From Neomesorhizobium albiziae (GTDB taxonomy: Bacteria; Pseudomonadota; Alphaproteobacteria; Rhizobiales; Rhizobiaceae): a DNA stretch of 64,000 nucleotides. The translations under genes and the position numbers were made by a program. Each line of letters begins with the position of its first letter. The stretch's first letter is position 1. Below the pieces are notes generated by a model that worked only from the letters and a program-made list of their open reading frames with translations, had not been told where the DNA came from and did not search any database. Of the stretch, positions 1 to 8,900 are shown one piece after another. The stretch lies in NCBI RefSeq assembly GCF_900114255.1, contig NZ_FOSL01000008.1, positions 124,001 through 188,000 of the forward strand, read 5' to 3'.

Positions 1-151
1 AGATGGCGGTGATGTCGCCGACCGCATCACGCGCGGCCGACAGTGCCTGAATTGGATTGACCGCCTCATTGCCCGCTTCGCCGGTCCCGCCGAAAGGCAG
101 CACCAGCAGCACCAGCGAAAACCAGAACGCGGTTCGGATCAGGAAGAACAT
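1..151 (-). CDS. DUF5330-type small exported protein, 3' part cut by window edge
   Basis: The reverse strand reads from an ATG at 149-151 through an open frame to the first base of the window, so only the first 50 codons are present. The peptide begins MFFLIRTAFWF followed by a hydrophobic stretch (about residues 8-20), then GGTGEAGNEAVNPIQAL. This is the typical start of the short DUF5330 proteins of rhizobia, which carry one N-terminal membrane or signal segment and have no known biochemical role. It is divergent from the DivJ-like kinase at 606, across a long AT-richer spacer. The family assignment is from recognition of the N-terminus only; the C-terminal part cannot be inspected. Confidence 0.6.
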   Translation of the reverse strand, partial: MFFLIRTAFWFSLVLLVLPFGGTGEAGNEAVNPIQALSAARDAVGDITAI

Positions 152-605
152 GACCTTGGCCTCTCTGCACTGCGGACCACGCTTCGTTGCCGGCGCGGTC
201 TCTTTCGTTGGCATGGAGAATGACATGCCGGTGCAAAGGAGCGATTGTTTGACGCGTTCGCTTTTTCAACAAATTCGATTCAAATTTTAACGGCTTCCGG
301 TTGCCGCGCTTTGTATCGCTTTCGAAGTTTAGTATTTACCTGCGGTTAACCATATAGACAATTGTTTTTGCTAGTATTTCAACCTTTGGTTACTGTGTTG
401 AAACGGTTTTCCCGCAAGCACCGTTCGCCTTGCGCGGCTAACCCGCTGTTTACCATGGGGCGAAGTGCCCAGGCATTTCGTCGCTTGCTACCCAATATCG
501 GCCGTGGAGCGGGCGTGGAATGCGAGAGCTTTTATCGTTTCCTTAAAAGCTCAATGAGAGGTTCGGTATCAACCAAAAGCGACCCGCAAAGCCGGGCAGG
601 TGTGA
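152..605. other. Intergenic spacer between divergent genes, no supported gene
   Basis: About 450 bases separate the DUF5330 gene from the DivJ-like kinase. The middle (about 280-400) is clearly AT-richer than the surroundings and holds runs such as TATAGACAATTGTTTTTGC, so it probably contains divergent promoters. The short open frames here have no family resemblance, no good ribosome binding site and unusual composition, so I did not annotate them. Confidence 0.5.
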
Positions 606-2411
606 GTGCGTTTGTTGAGTTTGTCTGCAACCAGATCCAGTGAGTGGTTCGCCGGGATGTCAGCCGGGTGCGACCGGCTCGTCCACCCGTCGGTGACCGG
701 CTCAGCAGAGCGGGCGCGCCATTGCCGGCTGCTTTCGATCCTGCTCGTTGCTCCTTTCTTCGCAGCATCCGCGATAGGTCAGAGCTTCTTCGGCGCATTC
801 GGTTCGGCGACGACGCTGGCCGCGATCTTCGCCGTTTTCGGCGCCTTCTGGTTCGCCGCGCTGATCCTGGTGTCGACGGGAAAAGGCTTGCTGGCCGGCA
901 GGTCGGTGCTGCTGATCTCGCCATTGCCCGCTGCCGCAATCGTGGCCGCCGCAGGCGGGCTGGCTTCGCCGCTTGCCATGATGCTTGCCGCATTCGTTTT
1001 CGAAACCGCATGGGCCTGGCGGTCGCGCCGCGCCGTCGCGTGGGGCTTTGCATCGGCGATTGCCGCGCTCGGACTGCAACTGGCGTTCGGTCCGCTTGCC
1101 GGGACGGGGGCCGTCTCCGCATGGCAGTGGCTGGTGCCGCTCGCCTATATGGGAACGATGGGTCTTCGCACCGCCGGACTGTTCAGGAAAGAGGCTGTCG
1201 AACGGACGGACGACACTCATCCCATGGCATTGGAAGATGTCATGGAGGCGGTGGTTCTGCACCTCGGCTACAACGGAGAAATCCTCGACGTGTCCGACAA
1301 GGCGCGCAGGATGCTGCGGCTGGCGCCCGAGCTCTTGCTGGGAACGGGCCTGTTCGAACGTATCCATGTCGCCGACCGCATTGCCTATCTCAGCGCGCTT
1401 GCCGACCTGCGCGATGGCGCGGCCTCGCGCCGTGTCGAACTCAAGCTTCGGCTGCCGAACGAGACCGAGGAACAGCGTGGCGGCAACTATCAGGCCTTCG
1501 CCATCGAACTGGCGCGGCTGGGAGAGGCCGATGCCGGCTTTATCGCCGTCATGCGGTCCAATGCCGAAGTGGTCGCATTGCGCGAAGCGGCGGCCGCGTC
1601 GGCGGAAGCTGCAAGCAGCAGCGAAATCACCAAGAGCCGCTTCCTGGCGGCGGTCAGCCACGAACTGCGCACGCCGCTCAACGCCATCATCGGCTTCTCC
1701 GACATGCTCGGCCACGAAATTTGCGGCAGCCTCTCGGACCCGCGGCAGAAGGAATATGTCGGCCTGATCAAGCAGTCCGGCGAACATCTCCTGGCTGTGG
1801 TCAACGCGATCCTCGACGTTTCCAAGGTCGAGTCGGGCACCTACGCGATCCAGGTCGAACCCTTCCGCTTCAGGGATGCGGTCGAGATGTGCCGTTCAAT
1901 GATGGCCTTCCAGGCCGACGCCAAGGCGATCGCCTTCACGACCGACATCAGCCAGAACGTCGGCGACATCAGCGCCGATCGCCGCGCCGTGCAGCAGATG
2001 CTGATCAATTTGGCAGCCAACGCGGTGAAGTTCACGCCGCAAGGCGGAAAGGTGACGATCGGCGCCAAGCGGGTGGGGTCGCGGCTGCATTTCTGGGTGA
2101 GCGACAATGGCATCGGCATCGACGGGAACGATCTCATGCGCCTCGGGGAGCCTTTCGTGCAGGTGCGCAACGACTACACGCGCCAGTTCGAGGGAACGGG
2201 GCTCGGCCTGTCCCTGGTGAAGGGGCTTGTCACCCTGCACGACGGGAGCATGACAATCGAAAGCGCGCCCGAAGAGGGCACGACGGTGACGATCAGCCTG
2301 CCGGTCGCCGGGCCGGCGCCGAAAGCGGACCATCACGATTTCCGCGACATCGCGATCAAGACAACGGGAAGCAACGAGGGAACGAATGGCTCGCTCCGCA
2401 AAACGGCCTAA
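606..2411 (+). CDS. divJ: Membrane sensor histidine kinase, DivJ-like
   Basis: Sensor kinase of about 600 residues. Residues about 40-185 contain five or six hydrophobic segments, followed by a PAS-like sensory region (about 210-330), a dimerisation domain with the H-box VSHELRTPLNAIIGFSD (phospho-acceptor His about 352), an N-box LAANAVKF and the ATPase glycine motifs SDNGIGID and GTGLGLS. This architecture (many N-terminal helices, one PAS, HisKA, HATPase) matches DivJ, the DivK kinase of the CtrA cell-cycle circuit in Caulobacter and rhizobia. The downstream neighbour, a peptidoglycan-binding protein overlapping by 26 bases, is also what I expect near rhizobial divJ. The start is uncertain: GTG at 606 or ATG at 657. 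The kinase assignment is firm; the DivJ identity is inference. Confidence 0.7.
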   Translation: MRLLSLSATRSSEWFAGMSAGCDRLVHPSVTGSAERARHCRLLSILLVAPFFAASAIGQSFFGAFGSATTLAAIFAVFGAFWFAALILVSTGKGLLAGRSVLLISPLPAAAIVAAAGGLASPLAMMLAAFVFETAWAWRSRRAVAWGFASAIAALGLQLAFGPLAGTGAVSAWQWLVPLAYMGTMGLRTAGLFRKEAVERTDDTHPMALEDVMEAVVLHLGYNGEILDVSDKARRMLRLAPELLLGTGLFERIHVADRIAYLSALADLRDGAASRRVELKLRLPNETEEQRGGNYQAFAIELARLGEADAGFIAVMRSNAEVVALREAAAASAEAASSSEITKSRFLAAVSHELRTPLNAIIGFSDMLGHEICGSLSDPRQKEYVGLIKQSGEHLLAVVNAILDVSKVESGTYAIQVEPFRFRDAVEMCRSMMAFQADAKAIAFTTDISQNVGDISADRRAVQQMLINLAANAVKFTPQGGKVTIGAKRVGSRLHFWVSDNGIGIDGNDLMRLGEPFVQVRNDYTRQFEGTGLGLSLVKGLVTLHDGSMTIESAPEEGTTVTISLPVAGPAPKADHHDFRDIAIKTTGSNEGTNGSLRKTA

Positions 2412-3174
2412 GAAGCCGGCCCACATGGTGCTTGCCCGCAATGGAGCCGTCGCGCTCGGCGGCGTGGTTTCCCGCAACCCGGTACTGGTCGGCGGCACCA
2501 CCGCTTTCCTGGTCGCGCTGTCCTTCGTTTCGGCGAATGCCTTGTGGTATCAGCCGCATTTCCATTCCGGCGCGTTCTTCTCGACGCGCGACCAGGGCAG
2601 TTCCTATGTCGCGCCGGAGTTCGGGAACGGGATAGCCCTTGGCGACGACGAGGCGGAGACCACGATCAAGATCGAGCGTCCGCAGTACCTGCCGCAGCCC
2701 AAACCCGATCCCGTTGTCGAACAGGTGCAGGGAATCCTGCGCGATCTCGATTTCTACGCCGGCACCGTCGATGGCATTACCGGCCCGGCGACGCGCACCG
2801 CGATTGCCAATTACCGCAAGAAGGTCGGGTTGCCGGCCTCGGAAGCAATCGACGACGAATTGCTGACGCAGCTTGGCGCCAGGCAGACGACGGCGGCGAT
2901 CCCGGTGACGCCGGCGCCGGCGCCGCGCGAAACAAGCGCACAGGCAGCGGCCGCTTCGCCTGACGCCACGTCGCCGGTTTCCGACCCGCTCATTCTCAAG
3001 ATCCAGGCGGGCCTGAAGGCGTTCGGCAATGACGGCATGGAAGTGGACGGCGTCATGGGCGCCAAGACCAAGAACGCGATCCGCGAGTTCCAATCGCTGT
3101 TCGGCCTGCCGGTGACCGGCGAGCCGGACCAGGTCGTTTATGCGAAAATGCGCGAGATCGGCCTGACGAACTAG
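2386..3174 (+). CDS. Peptidoglycan-binding (PGBD-1) membrane-anchored protein
   Basis: A 262-residue protein starting inside the last 26 bases of the upstream kinase gene, so the two are translationally coupled. It has a basic N-terminus, one membrane segment (about residues 32-52, NPVLVGGTTAFLVALSF) and two PG_binding_1 repeats. The first is at about 107-155 (QVQGILRDLDFYAGTVDGI, then GPATRTAIANYRK). The second is at about 208-258 (IQAGLKAFGNDGMEVDGV, then GAKTKNAIREFQ). The repeats are joined by a Pro/Ala-rich linker. The domain binds cell-wall peptides and the anchor places it at the inner membrane facing the periplasm. No catalytic domain is present. A link to polarity or division is suggested only by its coupling to the DivJ-like kinase. 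Confidence 0.8.
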   Translation: MARSAKRPKKPAHMVLARNGAVALGGVVSRNPVLVGGTTAFLVALSFVSANALWYQPHFHSGAFFSTRDQGSSYVAPEFGNGIALGDDEAETTIKIERPQYLPQPKPDPVVEQVQGILRDLDFYAGTVDGITGPATRTAIANYRKKVGLPASEAIDDELLTQLGARQTTAAIPVTPAPAPRETSAQAAAASPDATSPVSDPLILKIQAGLKAFGNDGMEVDGVMGAKTKNAIREFQSLFGLPVTGEPDQVVYAKMREIGLTN

Positions 3175-3210
3175 ATTCAGGTGAGGCCGGCCTGCAAATG
3201 GCGGCTTTCG
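3174..3210 (+). repeat. Fragment of a dispersed palindromic repeat
   Basis: The sequence GATTCAGGTGAGGCCGGCCT, then GCAAATGGCGG, lies directly at the stop codon of the peptidoglycan-binding gene. It combines the left arms of the longer elements at 23577-23745 (GATTCAGGTGATGCCGGCCT) and 20026-20120 (GCAAATGGC). The right half is missing, so this looks like a truncated copy. Confidence 0.45.
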
Positions 3211-3368
3211 TTTGAGGTCGCACTCCTTCGCGCCCCCCGGCAGGACAAAGGGGGCAACGTAGAGCCGCAACCCTCGTCGATCTCAAGGGCAACTGCTGTC
3301 GCAGCGACCGCTGGCCGCGCGGCCCGGGCGATGCTAAGTCGGCCCTGAACGAGGCGACCCGAAAAATC

Positions 3369-3716
3369 ATGCGCGTAACCACCGACCTTTGGGTTTCGGC
3401 CCTGACACGCCGCGTCTTCGCCGACGGAGGCTTCGCGGCGGTGGTAAAGCGCGGCGCCACCGAGGCGGGCGCTGTCTTCATCCTCTCCAGGGACAGGCTG
3501 GGTGAGATCGCGCTGTTCGGCCCGGCCTCGCAGACCGCCTACGATTCCGAGCGTCCCGACGACCGCCGGTTCTCCCGGCTGATGGCGACGGTTGAAGCCG
3601 AGGCGGTGGACGCCCGACTGGAAAAGGAACGGCGTTTCGATTCCGATATCTGGATCGTCGAGATCGAGCCAGGACGAACCGGAATGGCGGAATTGATCGC
3701 TCTCAGCGAACCCTAA
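3369..3716 (+). CDS. DUF1491 family protein
   Basis: A 115-residue soluble protein beginning MRVTTDLWVSALTRRVF and ending in a conserved WIVEIE segment, the signature pattern of DUF1491 proteins found throughout alphaproteobacteria, with usual length about 110. No signal peptide, membrane helix or catalytic motif is visible and the function is unknown. The gene ends at TAA 3714-3716 and overlaps the stop of the convergent DUF2336 gene by two to three bases. The ATG at 3369 is preceded by a weak purine stretch (CGACCCGAAAAATC). Confidence 0.75.
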   Translation: MRVTTDLWVSALTRRVFADGGFAAVVKRGATEAGAVFILSRDRLGEIALFGPASQTAYDSERPDDRRFSRLMATVEAEAVDARLEKERRFDSDIWIVEIEPGRTGMAELIALSEP

Positions 3717-4657
3717 AGAGCAGACGACAGGGGCTGACCGGCCGGCGCATCGTTTTCATGGGCGCGCAGCCACTCCCGCGCGGCCTCGACATTGCACAGC
3801 CGGTAATGGTCGAGGAACACGCGGATCGCCGCCGCGCCGTTGACGGCAAGCGGAAACAGCGCGGCGACCAGCAGGAACGCCTGTTCTTCCGGCAATTCCA
3901 ATGCGCGCAGCGCGGGGATCAGGCTGGTGTAGTGGGTGTTTTCGGTCAGCGACTTGGCGAGTTGGAAGCGGACTTCAAGCAGATCGGCAAGCGCGGTCTG
4001 GAAGAAGGCGCGGTTGCCGCAGAGCGCGGTTGCCAAGAGTTTTGCGAAGTCGTCGGCGTCGGCTTTCTGCCGCGCCGTGGACGGGTCGTCGGCGCCAGCC
4101 GGCGCGGTGGCTGGGCGCATCATCGCGCGCAGGCGGCTGAGGGTTCTTTCGGTTTCGGATTTCGGTGCGGCCGGCGAGGTGTCGTTCGAGGCGGCGTGCT
4201 GTGCGGAACCTTGCGGACCGCCTGGCGCGTCGGACTGCGACCCGGAGCCGGACAGCGCCTGCACGAGATCGGAGATGGTTTGGTTGAGGCCAGGCCGGCG
4301 GGCGATGGCGCGCGCATGCGGCAGCCCGTGGCGGCCGATGAGGGCGATGAGGTCGACGTCGGTGAGTGCGGCGGAGCGGATGAGCAGCGGCGCTGCGATG
4401 TCGACGGTTTCGTCGCAGAGCCGCCGGATGAGTACGGCGGGCGCGTGAGCGCATTCGGAGAGCGCCGCGGCCGCGAACCGCTTCGTTTCCACCGAAACGG
4501 CGTCGAAAAGCGGCAGCGCCAGATCTTCAAGCTGGTCGACTTCGCGGCGTGACGGACGCGTCAGCGAGCAGAACGCCGAAACGGCGGCACGGAAAAGCCT
4601 GTCAGCCTTTCCCGCTTCGCCCCTGATGACGAGTTGCCTGAAATCCGAAGAAGACAC
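3713..4657 (-). CDS. DUF2336 domain protein
   Basis: A 314-residue cytosolic protein made of helical-repeat-like segments: an N-terminal block about 30-140 rich in Leu/Ala/Arg (LEDLALPLFDAVSVETK, APLLIRSAALTDVDLIALIG), a low-complexity linker about 140-180 with Ser/Gly/Pro, then a C-terminal helical domain. This matches the DUF2336 family of alphaproteobacteria. Family members are discussed as relatives of helical-repeat or phosphotransfer-fold regulators, but nothing in this sequence proves an activity. The gene is convergent with the DUF1491 gene, sharing stop-codon bases. Confidence 0.7.
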   Translation of the reverse strand: MSSSDFRQLVIRGEAGKADRLFRAAVSAFCSLTRPSRREVDQLEDLALPLFDAVSVETKRFAAAALSECAHAPAVLIRRLCDETVDIAAPLLIRSAALTDVDLIALIGRHGLPHARAIARRPGLNQTISDLVQALSGSGSQSDAPGGPQGSAQHAASNDTSPAAPKSETERTLSRLRAMMRPATAPAGADDPSTARQKADADDFAKLLATALCGNRAFFQTALADLLEVRFQLAKSLTENTHYTSLIPALRALELPEEQAFLLVAALFPLAVNGAAAIRVFLDHYRLCNVEAAREWLRAHENDAPAGQPLSSAL

Positions 4658-4845
4658 GTGGGAACGCCTGACGCACTTTTAAAAACATCGCGCCAAGACC
4701 AACCGCGCTGATGCACAGGAAAAGCTCGACACTTGAATAAATTTAGCTGCGATCCGTTAGGAAGGTGTTAACCGTCTGCTGCGCGTAATCACTATGGAGG
4801 CGTTGCGTACTGCTCCGGTCATGCCGAGAGGGAAAGCGCGAAGTC

Positions 4846-5034
4846 ATGGGCAGCATAGTGTCTTTTGTGCCGCGGCCAGCGGCAAAAATCCGCCGCAGCG
4901 AAGACCACACCGTTGCGGCATCCGTCATCATCTTTCCGGGCGTCCGCTACGAGCGGGCAAAGGACCTCGCGCCGGAGAGTCCGGCTGGCGACGACGAGTG
5001 CGGCGATCCACGCAATCCAGCTCCGCTGCATTAG
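4846..5034 (+). CDS. Small conserved rhizobial protein, function unknown
   Basis: A 62-residue open frame starting MGSIVSFVPRPAAK and containing the segment ASVIIFPGVRYER, which I recognise as a recurring short protein in rhizobia. A purine-rich ribosome binding region (GAGAGGGAAAGCG) precedes the ATG. It has no membrane helix or cysteine pattern. It runs directly into the palindrome at 5034-5085, which would terminate it. No function can be assigned; the alternative is a non-coding frame in GC-rich DNA, made less likely by the ribosome binding site and the familiar motif. Confidence 0.5.
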   Translation: MGSIVSFVPRPAAKIRRSEDHTVAASVIIFPGVRYERAKDLAPESPAGDDECGDPRNPAPLH

Positions 5035-5085
5035 GGTACGCCGATATTCAGGTGATGCCGGCCTGACCTGAATCTCGACGCACCC
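5034..5085. repeat. Compact palindromic element between convergent genes
   Basis: GGGTACGCCGATATTCAGGT at 5034-5053 is answered by ACCTGAATCTCGACGCACCC at 5066-5085, a near-perfect 20-base inverted repeat around a 12-base centre (GATGCCGGCCTG). The arms match the terminal arms of the long element at 23577-23745, so this is a minimal copy without the internal hairpin. Its place between convergent genes suits a bidirectional terminator. Confidence 0.65.
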
Positions 5086-5128
5086 CAAATGCGCCGTGCA
5101 TCTTTTCAGGCACCCAAAGGTCGCCACG

Positions 5129-5671
5129 TCATTCGATGTTACAGGAAACCCCGTCGAGATAGCTGCTGATCCCGGGCTTCCAGCTCGCGTCGGGAACAAA
5201 GCTGCGGATCACCACGATGCCCTGCGCGATAGGCGCCTCGACGAACACCGATTTCTCGAATTCCGGCGGCAGGTTCTTGCGCACTTCGGTCATCTGGAGT
5301 GGCGTGGCGATAACGAAATCCAGCGATCCGTCGGCGGACGTGCGGTCGTTGAAGGAGTAGACGTTCTGGCCGTTGCGGTCGTAGACCGAAGCCGACCAGA
5401 AAGGCACGGCACCAGCGGCTTTCAGATGCGCGATGCCTTCGCTGAGATCGAAGCGGCAGGAGACAGCGTCGAAGAAGGGATCGGGCGTACCCAGCACAGA
5501 CGGGGCGCCGCTGGAGGTCAGGCGGGTAACGCCGTAAAGGTCGGCGCTCGCCGCGAGCTTCGACCAGGCGTCGCGCTCCGAAAAGGACGGCAGCATCAGG
5601 AGGATCGCGATATGGACGATGCCGGCGCCGACCAGTCCGACGATGAGGGCGTAGGCGATCTGCTTAAGCAT
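5129..5671 (-). CDS. DUF1254-type exported protein, partner of DUF1214 protein
   Basis: A 180-residue protein with one N-terminal membrane or signal segment (about residues 5-28, IAYALIVGLVGAGIVHIAILL) and an extracytoplasmic domain containing PFWSASVYDRNGQNVYSFNDR, typical of the DUF1254 half of the DUF1254/DUF1214 pair. In rhizobia these two domains are often encoded as two small adjacent genes. Its start overlaps the end of the DUF1214 gene by eight bases, indicating one transcript. Function is unknown; the location is probably periplasmic, membrane-tethered. Confidence 0.65.
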   Translation of the reverse strand: MLKQIAYALIVGLVGAGIVHIAILLMLPSFSERDAWSKLAASADLYGVTRLTSSGAPSVLGTPDPFFDAVSCRFDLSEGIAHLKAAGAVPFWSASVYDRNGQNVYSFNDRTSADGSLDFVIATPLQMTEVRKNLPPEFEKSVFVEAPIAQGIVVIRSFVPDASWKPGISSYLDGVSCNIE

Positions 5672-6248
5672 CGCAGCCCGCCCTGGCGATTGCGGGCAGC
5701 GCGAGATCCGCGATGCCCGAACTGCTGGCCGCCGGGCTGTCGTAGAGCGTCAGCACCAGCGCCATCGGTCCGCCGCCCGATACCGGCAGCCAGTTGCCGG
5801 GAGCGGGATGCCGGCCAACGGCGATGCTCACCGAATTGTCGGGCTTGCGCAGCGCCTGCATCGACTGCAGCGCAGGCGATTTCAGATTTCCGTTGCGGAT
5901 CATCGCATGCGAGGGCTCGGCCGCGTAGAGCGTCCAGAAGCGCGCCGGTGGGAAACTGCCCTCGATCCGGTAGGCGCAGTTCTTGCGCAGCATGGCGCCG
6001 CCCGAATCCCGCTGGGCGACGAAGGTCAGGCCTTCCGCCAGTCCGAGCGACAAGACGCCTTCGCGGGCGATGCGGGCTTTCGAATAGGGATCGGCGAGCG
6101 GCGTGCCGAGTTCGGGGAAGGTCGTCCATCCGCCGACCTTGACGGCGCCGATGCCTTCCTGCTCCTGCAGCGCGTACCAAACGCTGGCCGCCCCGCCGCC
6201 GATGGCGATCGCAAGGACGAGGACTGCGAGGAAAACGGTTCTGAGCAT
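5664..6248 (-). CDS. DUF1214 domain exported protein
   Basis: I place the start at ATG 6246-6248, giving MLRTVFLAVLVLAIAIGGG, a clean hydrophobic N-terminal segment; the longer frame to 6320 adds residues without resemblance. The C-terminal part has the DUF1214 hallmarks: WTLYAAEPSH, an AIVGR-like core seen here as SIAVGRHP, NWLPV and GPMALVLTLYDSP. The product is about 194 residues and probably periplasmic. It is the first gene of a two-gene unit with the DUF1254-type gene, overlapping by eight bases. No enzymatic residues can be named. Confidence 0.7.
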   Translation of the reverse strand: MLRTVFLAVLVLAIAIGGGAASVWYALQEQEGIGAVKVGGWTTFPELGTPLADPYSKARIAREGVLSLGLAEGLTFVAQRDSGGAMLRKNCAYRIEGSFPPARFWTLYAAEPSHAMIRNGNLKSPALQSMQALRKPDNSVSIAVGRHPAPGNWLPVSGGGPMALVLTLYDSPAASSSGIADLALPAIARAGCDA

Positions 6249-6401
6249 CAGGCGCCGGCAGGTGACATCGGGGATGGCTGCTTGTTTTAGCCGCATTTGT
6301 GCCGCGCCAGGTGATTCCACCTGGCTGGAAAATGCTCTAGCCTGCGTCGTACATGCGAGGCAAGCAACGAACGCTGAATCGGAATCGCCTCCTCCGATGC
6401 C

Positions 6402-8552
6402 CTACAGCGCGGAGAGCGTTTCGACCTTGGGTGGAACGCGGATAGGCGGCGCGGTACGGAATTCCTCCGCCATCTCCTTGAGAGCCTTCGACGTTGCGAC
6501 CGACAGGACGGCAGGACGGTCGATGACCGGCTCGGCGGCGTCGGTGGGCTTCTTTTCGGCGGCCGCCTCGGCGACGAGCTTGGGATCGACAAACGGCTTT
6601 TCGATGCCGGGGATGGGTTTCAGCTCGATGTTCTGGTGGGCATAGGCCATGAACCGCTGCCAGGTCATCGCCGGCAGCAGGCCCCCGGTCATCTCTTTGG
6701 TGGGCGTGAAGTCGTCGTTGCCCATCCAGACGGCGGCCGTGTAGTTGCCGGAATAGCCGACATACCAGGCGTCGCGGTACCCTTGCGTGGTGCCGGTCTT
6801 GCCGGCGGTGCGCACGAGCGGCAGTGCGGCGCGCCGCGCCGTGCCCCATTCCGGCACCTGCACCAGCATGAAGTTCATCGCAGCCGCTGCCTTCTCCGAC
6901 AGGACGCGGCGCGGCTTGGGGCCATCGCGGTCAAAATCGTAGACCACGTCTCCGGAATGGGCGAGCAACTGGTTGATCGCGTGCCGTGTGCCGGCAAGGC
7001 CGCCCTGGGCAAACACGCTGTAGCCCGTCGCCTGGTCCATGACGGTCATGCCGGACGTGCCGAGAACCGTGGTCTTGAACACTTCGAGCGGCGATTCGAC
7101 GCCCATGGCATGCGCAAGCTCGACGACCGGCTTGACGCCGAAATGGTCCTTGGCGAGCCGCACCGGCACGGTGTTGATCGACTTCACGAGGGCTGTCGTC
7201 AGCGTCATCCGCCCGGAATAGCTGCGGCCATAGTTCTTCGGCGACCAGCCGCCCCAGGAAATTGGGCCGTCGGAAATTGTCGAGTCCGGCGTGAAGTCTT
7301 TTTCCATGGCGGTGGCATAGACATAAGGCTTGAAGGAGGAGCCGGCCTGGCGCAGCGCCTTGGTGGCGCGATTGAATTGGCTCTGGCCATAGTCGCGGCC
7401 ACCGACGATGGCCCGCACCGCGCCGTTGTTTTCCAGAACGACGATGGCGCCCTCGGTGACCCGGTACTGCTTGCCGTACTGGCGCAGATGGAACTCCAGC
7501 GCCTCTTCCGCCGCACTCTGGATGTTCATGTCGATGGTGGTTCGTGCAACCATCGAGTGAACGCCCGATTTCTGTGCGACGCGCTTTGCTTCCTCGAAAG
7601 CCCAGTCGAGGAAATAGTCGGGGCTCTTCGCGTCGCCACGATCGACGACGTTTGCCGGATGCAGGCGAGCCGATAACACCTGGCCCTCCGTCATAAAGCC
7701 GCCCTGCACCATGTTGGTGAGAACTTCGTTGGCGCGGGCGCGCGCCGCCGGCAGGTTGACGTGCGGTGCGTATTTGGCCGGCGCCTTGAACAGGCCGGCG
7801 AGCATCGCCGCCTCGGGCAGCGTCAGATCCTTGACGCCCTTGCCGAAATAGAAGTTGGCGGCGGCCGTGATGCCGAACGTGCCGCCGCCCATATAGGCGC
7901 GGTCGAGATAGAGCTGCAGGATTTCCTTCTTGGACAGGTTCATTTCCAGCCACAGCGAAAGGAAAGCCTCCTTGACCTTGCGCTCGACGGTCCGTTCGTT
8001 GGAGAGGAACAGGTTCTTGGCGAGCTGCTGGGTGATGGTGGAGCCGCCCTGCACGACGGAATTGGCGCGCACGTTTTCCTGCATGGCGCGGAAGAGGCCA
8101 AGGAAATCGATGCCGAAATGGCTGTAGAACCGCCGGTCCTCGGTGGCGAGAACGGCCTGGATCACATGGTCGGGCATTTCGTCGACCGGCACCGAATCGC
8201 GCTGGATGATGCCGCGCTGGCCGATCTCGTTGCCGTAGCGGTCGACGAAGGTGACGGCAAAATCGTCCTGGGTGCGCCAGTCGCCGGCGGTTTCCTCGAA
8301 GGCGGGCATGGCAAGCGCCAGCATGACCACGGAACCGGCCGCGCCCAGCGTGAAGCCTTCGCTGAGCAGCTCCGTGACGGCGCGCCGCCAGCCGGTGAAG
8401 CGAAAACGGCGGAAGAATATGGTGAGGTTTTCCCAGGCGCGGCTCGCCGCGAACCCGGCCTCATAGAGGGTCGAATCGATCCAGGCATCGACCGCGAGAA
8501 GCCTGCCGGCCTTCGGAGCCCTGGATTTTCGAGGTTCGAACGGATGTTCCAT
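6402..8552 (-). CDS. Class A penicillin-binding protein (PBP1A family)
   Basis: A bifunctional cell-wall synthase of 716 residues. After a basic cytoplasmic tail comes one membrane anchor (about 62-84), then the glycosyltransferase domain with the catalytic glutamate in ATEDRRFYSHFGID (Glu about 138) and GGSTITQQLAKN, RKVKE and the YL(D/N)xAYMGGG box. The transpeptidase domain follows, with the serine motif SSFKP (about 404), SIN and KTGTT (about 585). All motifs of both active sites are present. The enzyme polymerises lipid II and cross-links peptides in the periplasm. The C-terminal tail after the KTG motif is short and ends in a Lys/Ala-rich stretch. Confidence 0.92.
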   Translation of the reverse strand: MEHPFEPRKSRAPKAGRLLAVDAWIDSTLYEAGFAASRAWENLTIFFRRFRFTGWRRAVTELLSEGFTLGAAGSVVMLALAMPAFEETAGDWRTQDDFAVTFVDRYGNEIGQRGIIQRDSVPVDEMPDHVIQAVLATEDRRFYSHFGIDFLGLFRAMQENVRANSVVQGGSTITQQLAKNLFLSNERTVERKVKEAFLSLWLEMNLSKKEILQLYLDRAYMGGGTFGITAAANFYFGKGVKDLTLPEAAMLAGLFKAPAKYAPHVNLPAARARANEVLTNMVQGGFMTEGQVLSARLHPANVVDRGDAKSPDYFLDWAFEEAKRVAQKSGVHSMVARTTIDMNIQSAAEEALEFHLRQYGKQYRVTEGAIVVLENNGAVRAIVGGRDYGQSQFNRATKALRQAGSSFKPYVYATAMEKDFTPDSTISDGPISWGGWSPKNYGRSYSGRMTLTTALVKSINTVPVRLAKDHFGVKPVVELAHAMGVESPLEVFKTTVLGTSGMTVMDQATGYSVFAQGGLAGTRHAINQLLAHSGDVVYDFDRDGPKPRRVLSEKAAAAMNFMLVQVPEWGTARRAALPLVRTAGKTGTTQGYRDAWYVGYSGNYTAAVWMGNDDFTPTKEMTGGLLPAMTWQRFMAYAHQNIELKPIPGIEKPFVDPKLVAEAAAEKKPTDAAEPVIDRPAVLSVATSKALKEMAEEFRTAPPIRVPPKVETLSAL

Positions 8553-8730
8553 TCTGCTGTCCGGCCGCGACCCTGGATCAATCTAAAATTGCATACAGGC
8601 GATTTCAGGGCGAAAACAATCGTGATCCTGCGGAGCCATTTCCTTTTCCCTGATTTTGGATGGGCCAACAAGGGAAATCCAGCCGCTCACCAGGGTTTGA
8701 AAAAATACGGTAAAGAATAGGAATTTATTC

Positions 8731-8759
8731 TTGACTGCGTAACGGTCCTCTGGTAGGTT
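8731..8759 (+). promoter_or_regulatory. Candidate sigma70-type promoter ahead of the GTA cluster
   Basis: In the 350-base spacer 8553-8900 between the divergent PBP gene and the first GTA gene, TTGACT (8731-8736) is followed after 17 bases by TAGGTT (8754-8759). The -35 fits the consensus well and the -10 poorly. It would give a leader of about 140 bases before g1. No other element was recognised in the spacer. Confidence 0.3.
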
Positions 8760-8900
8760 ATCGCTATCGTCGGAAAAGTGTGGGTGGCGGGCCAGCGGCT
8801 TGGACATTTCACCCTCGTACTCTCGGGCATGTTTCCGGTCCGTGAACAATCCGACACTTCCAAAACAACCGGGCAGACAATCGCCGGAAAGACGCCGGCT

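Noticed and set aside
362-643. A 93-codon frame ahead of the kinase
   Set aside because: It crosses the AT-rich promoter region, has no ribosome binding site and no similarity that I recognise.
644-2635. A 663-codon forward frame overlapping the DivJ-like kinase
   Set aside because: Arg-rich shadow in the second frame of the kinase gene, with no family resemblance.
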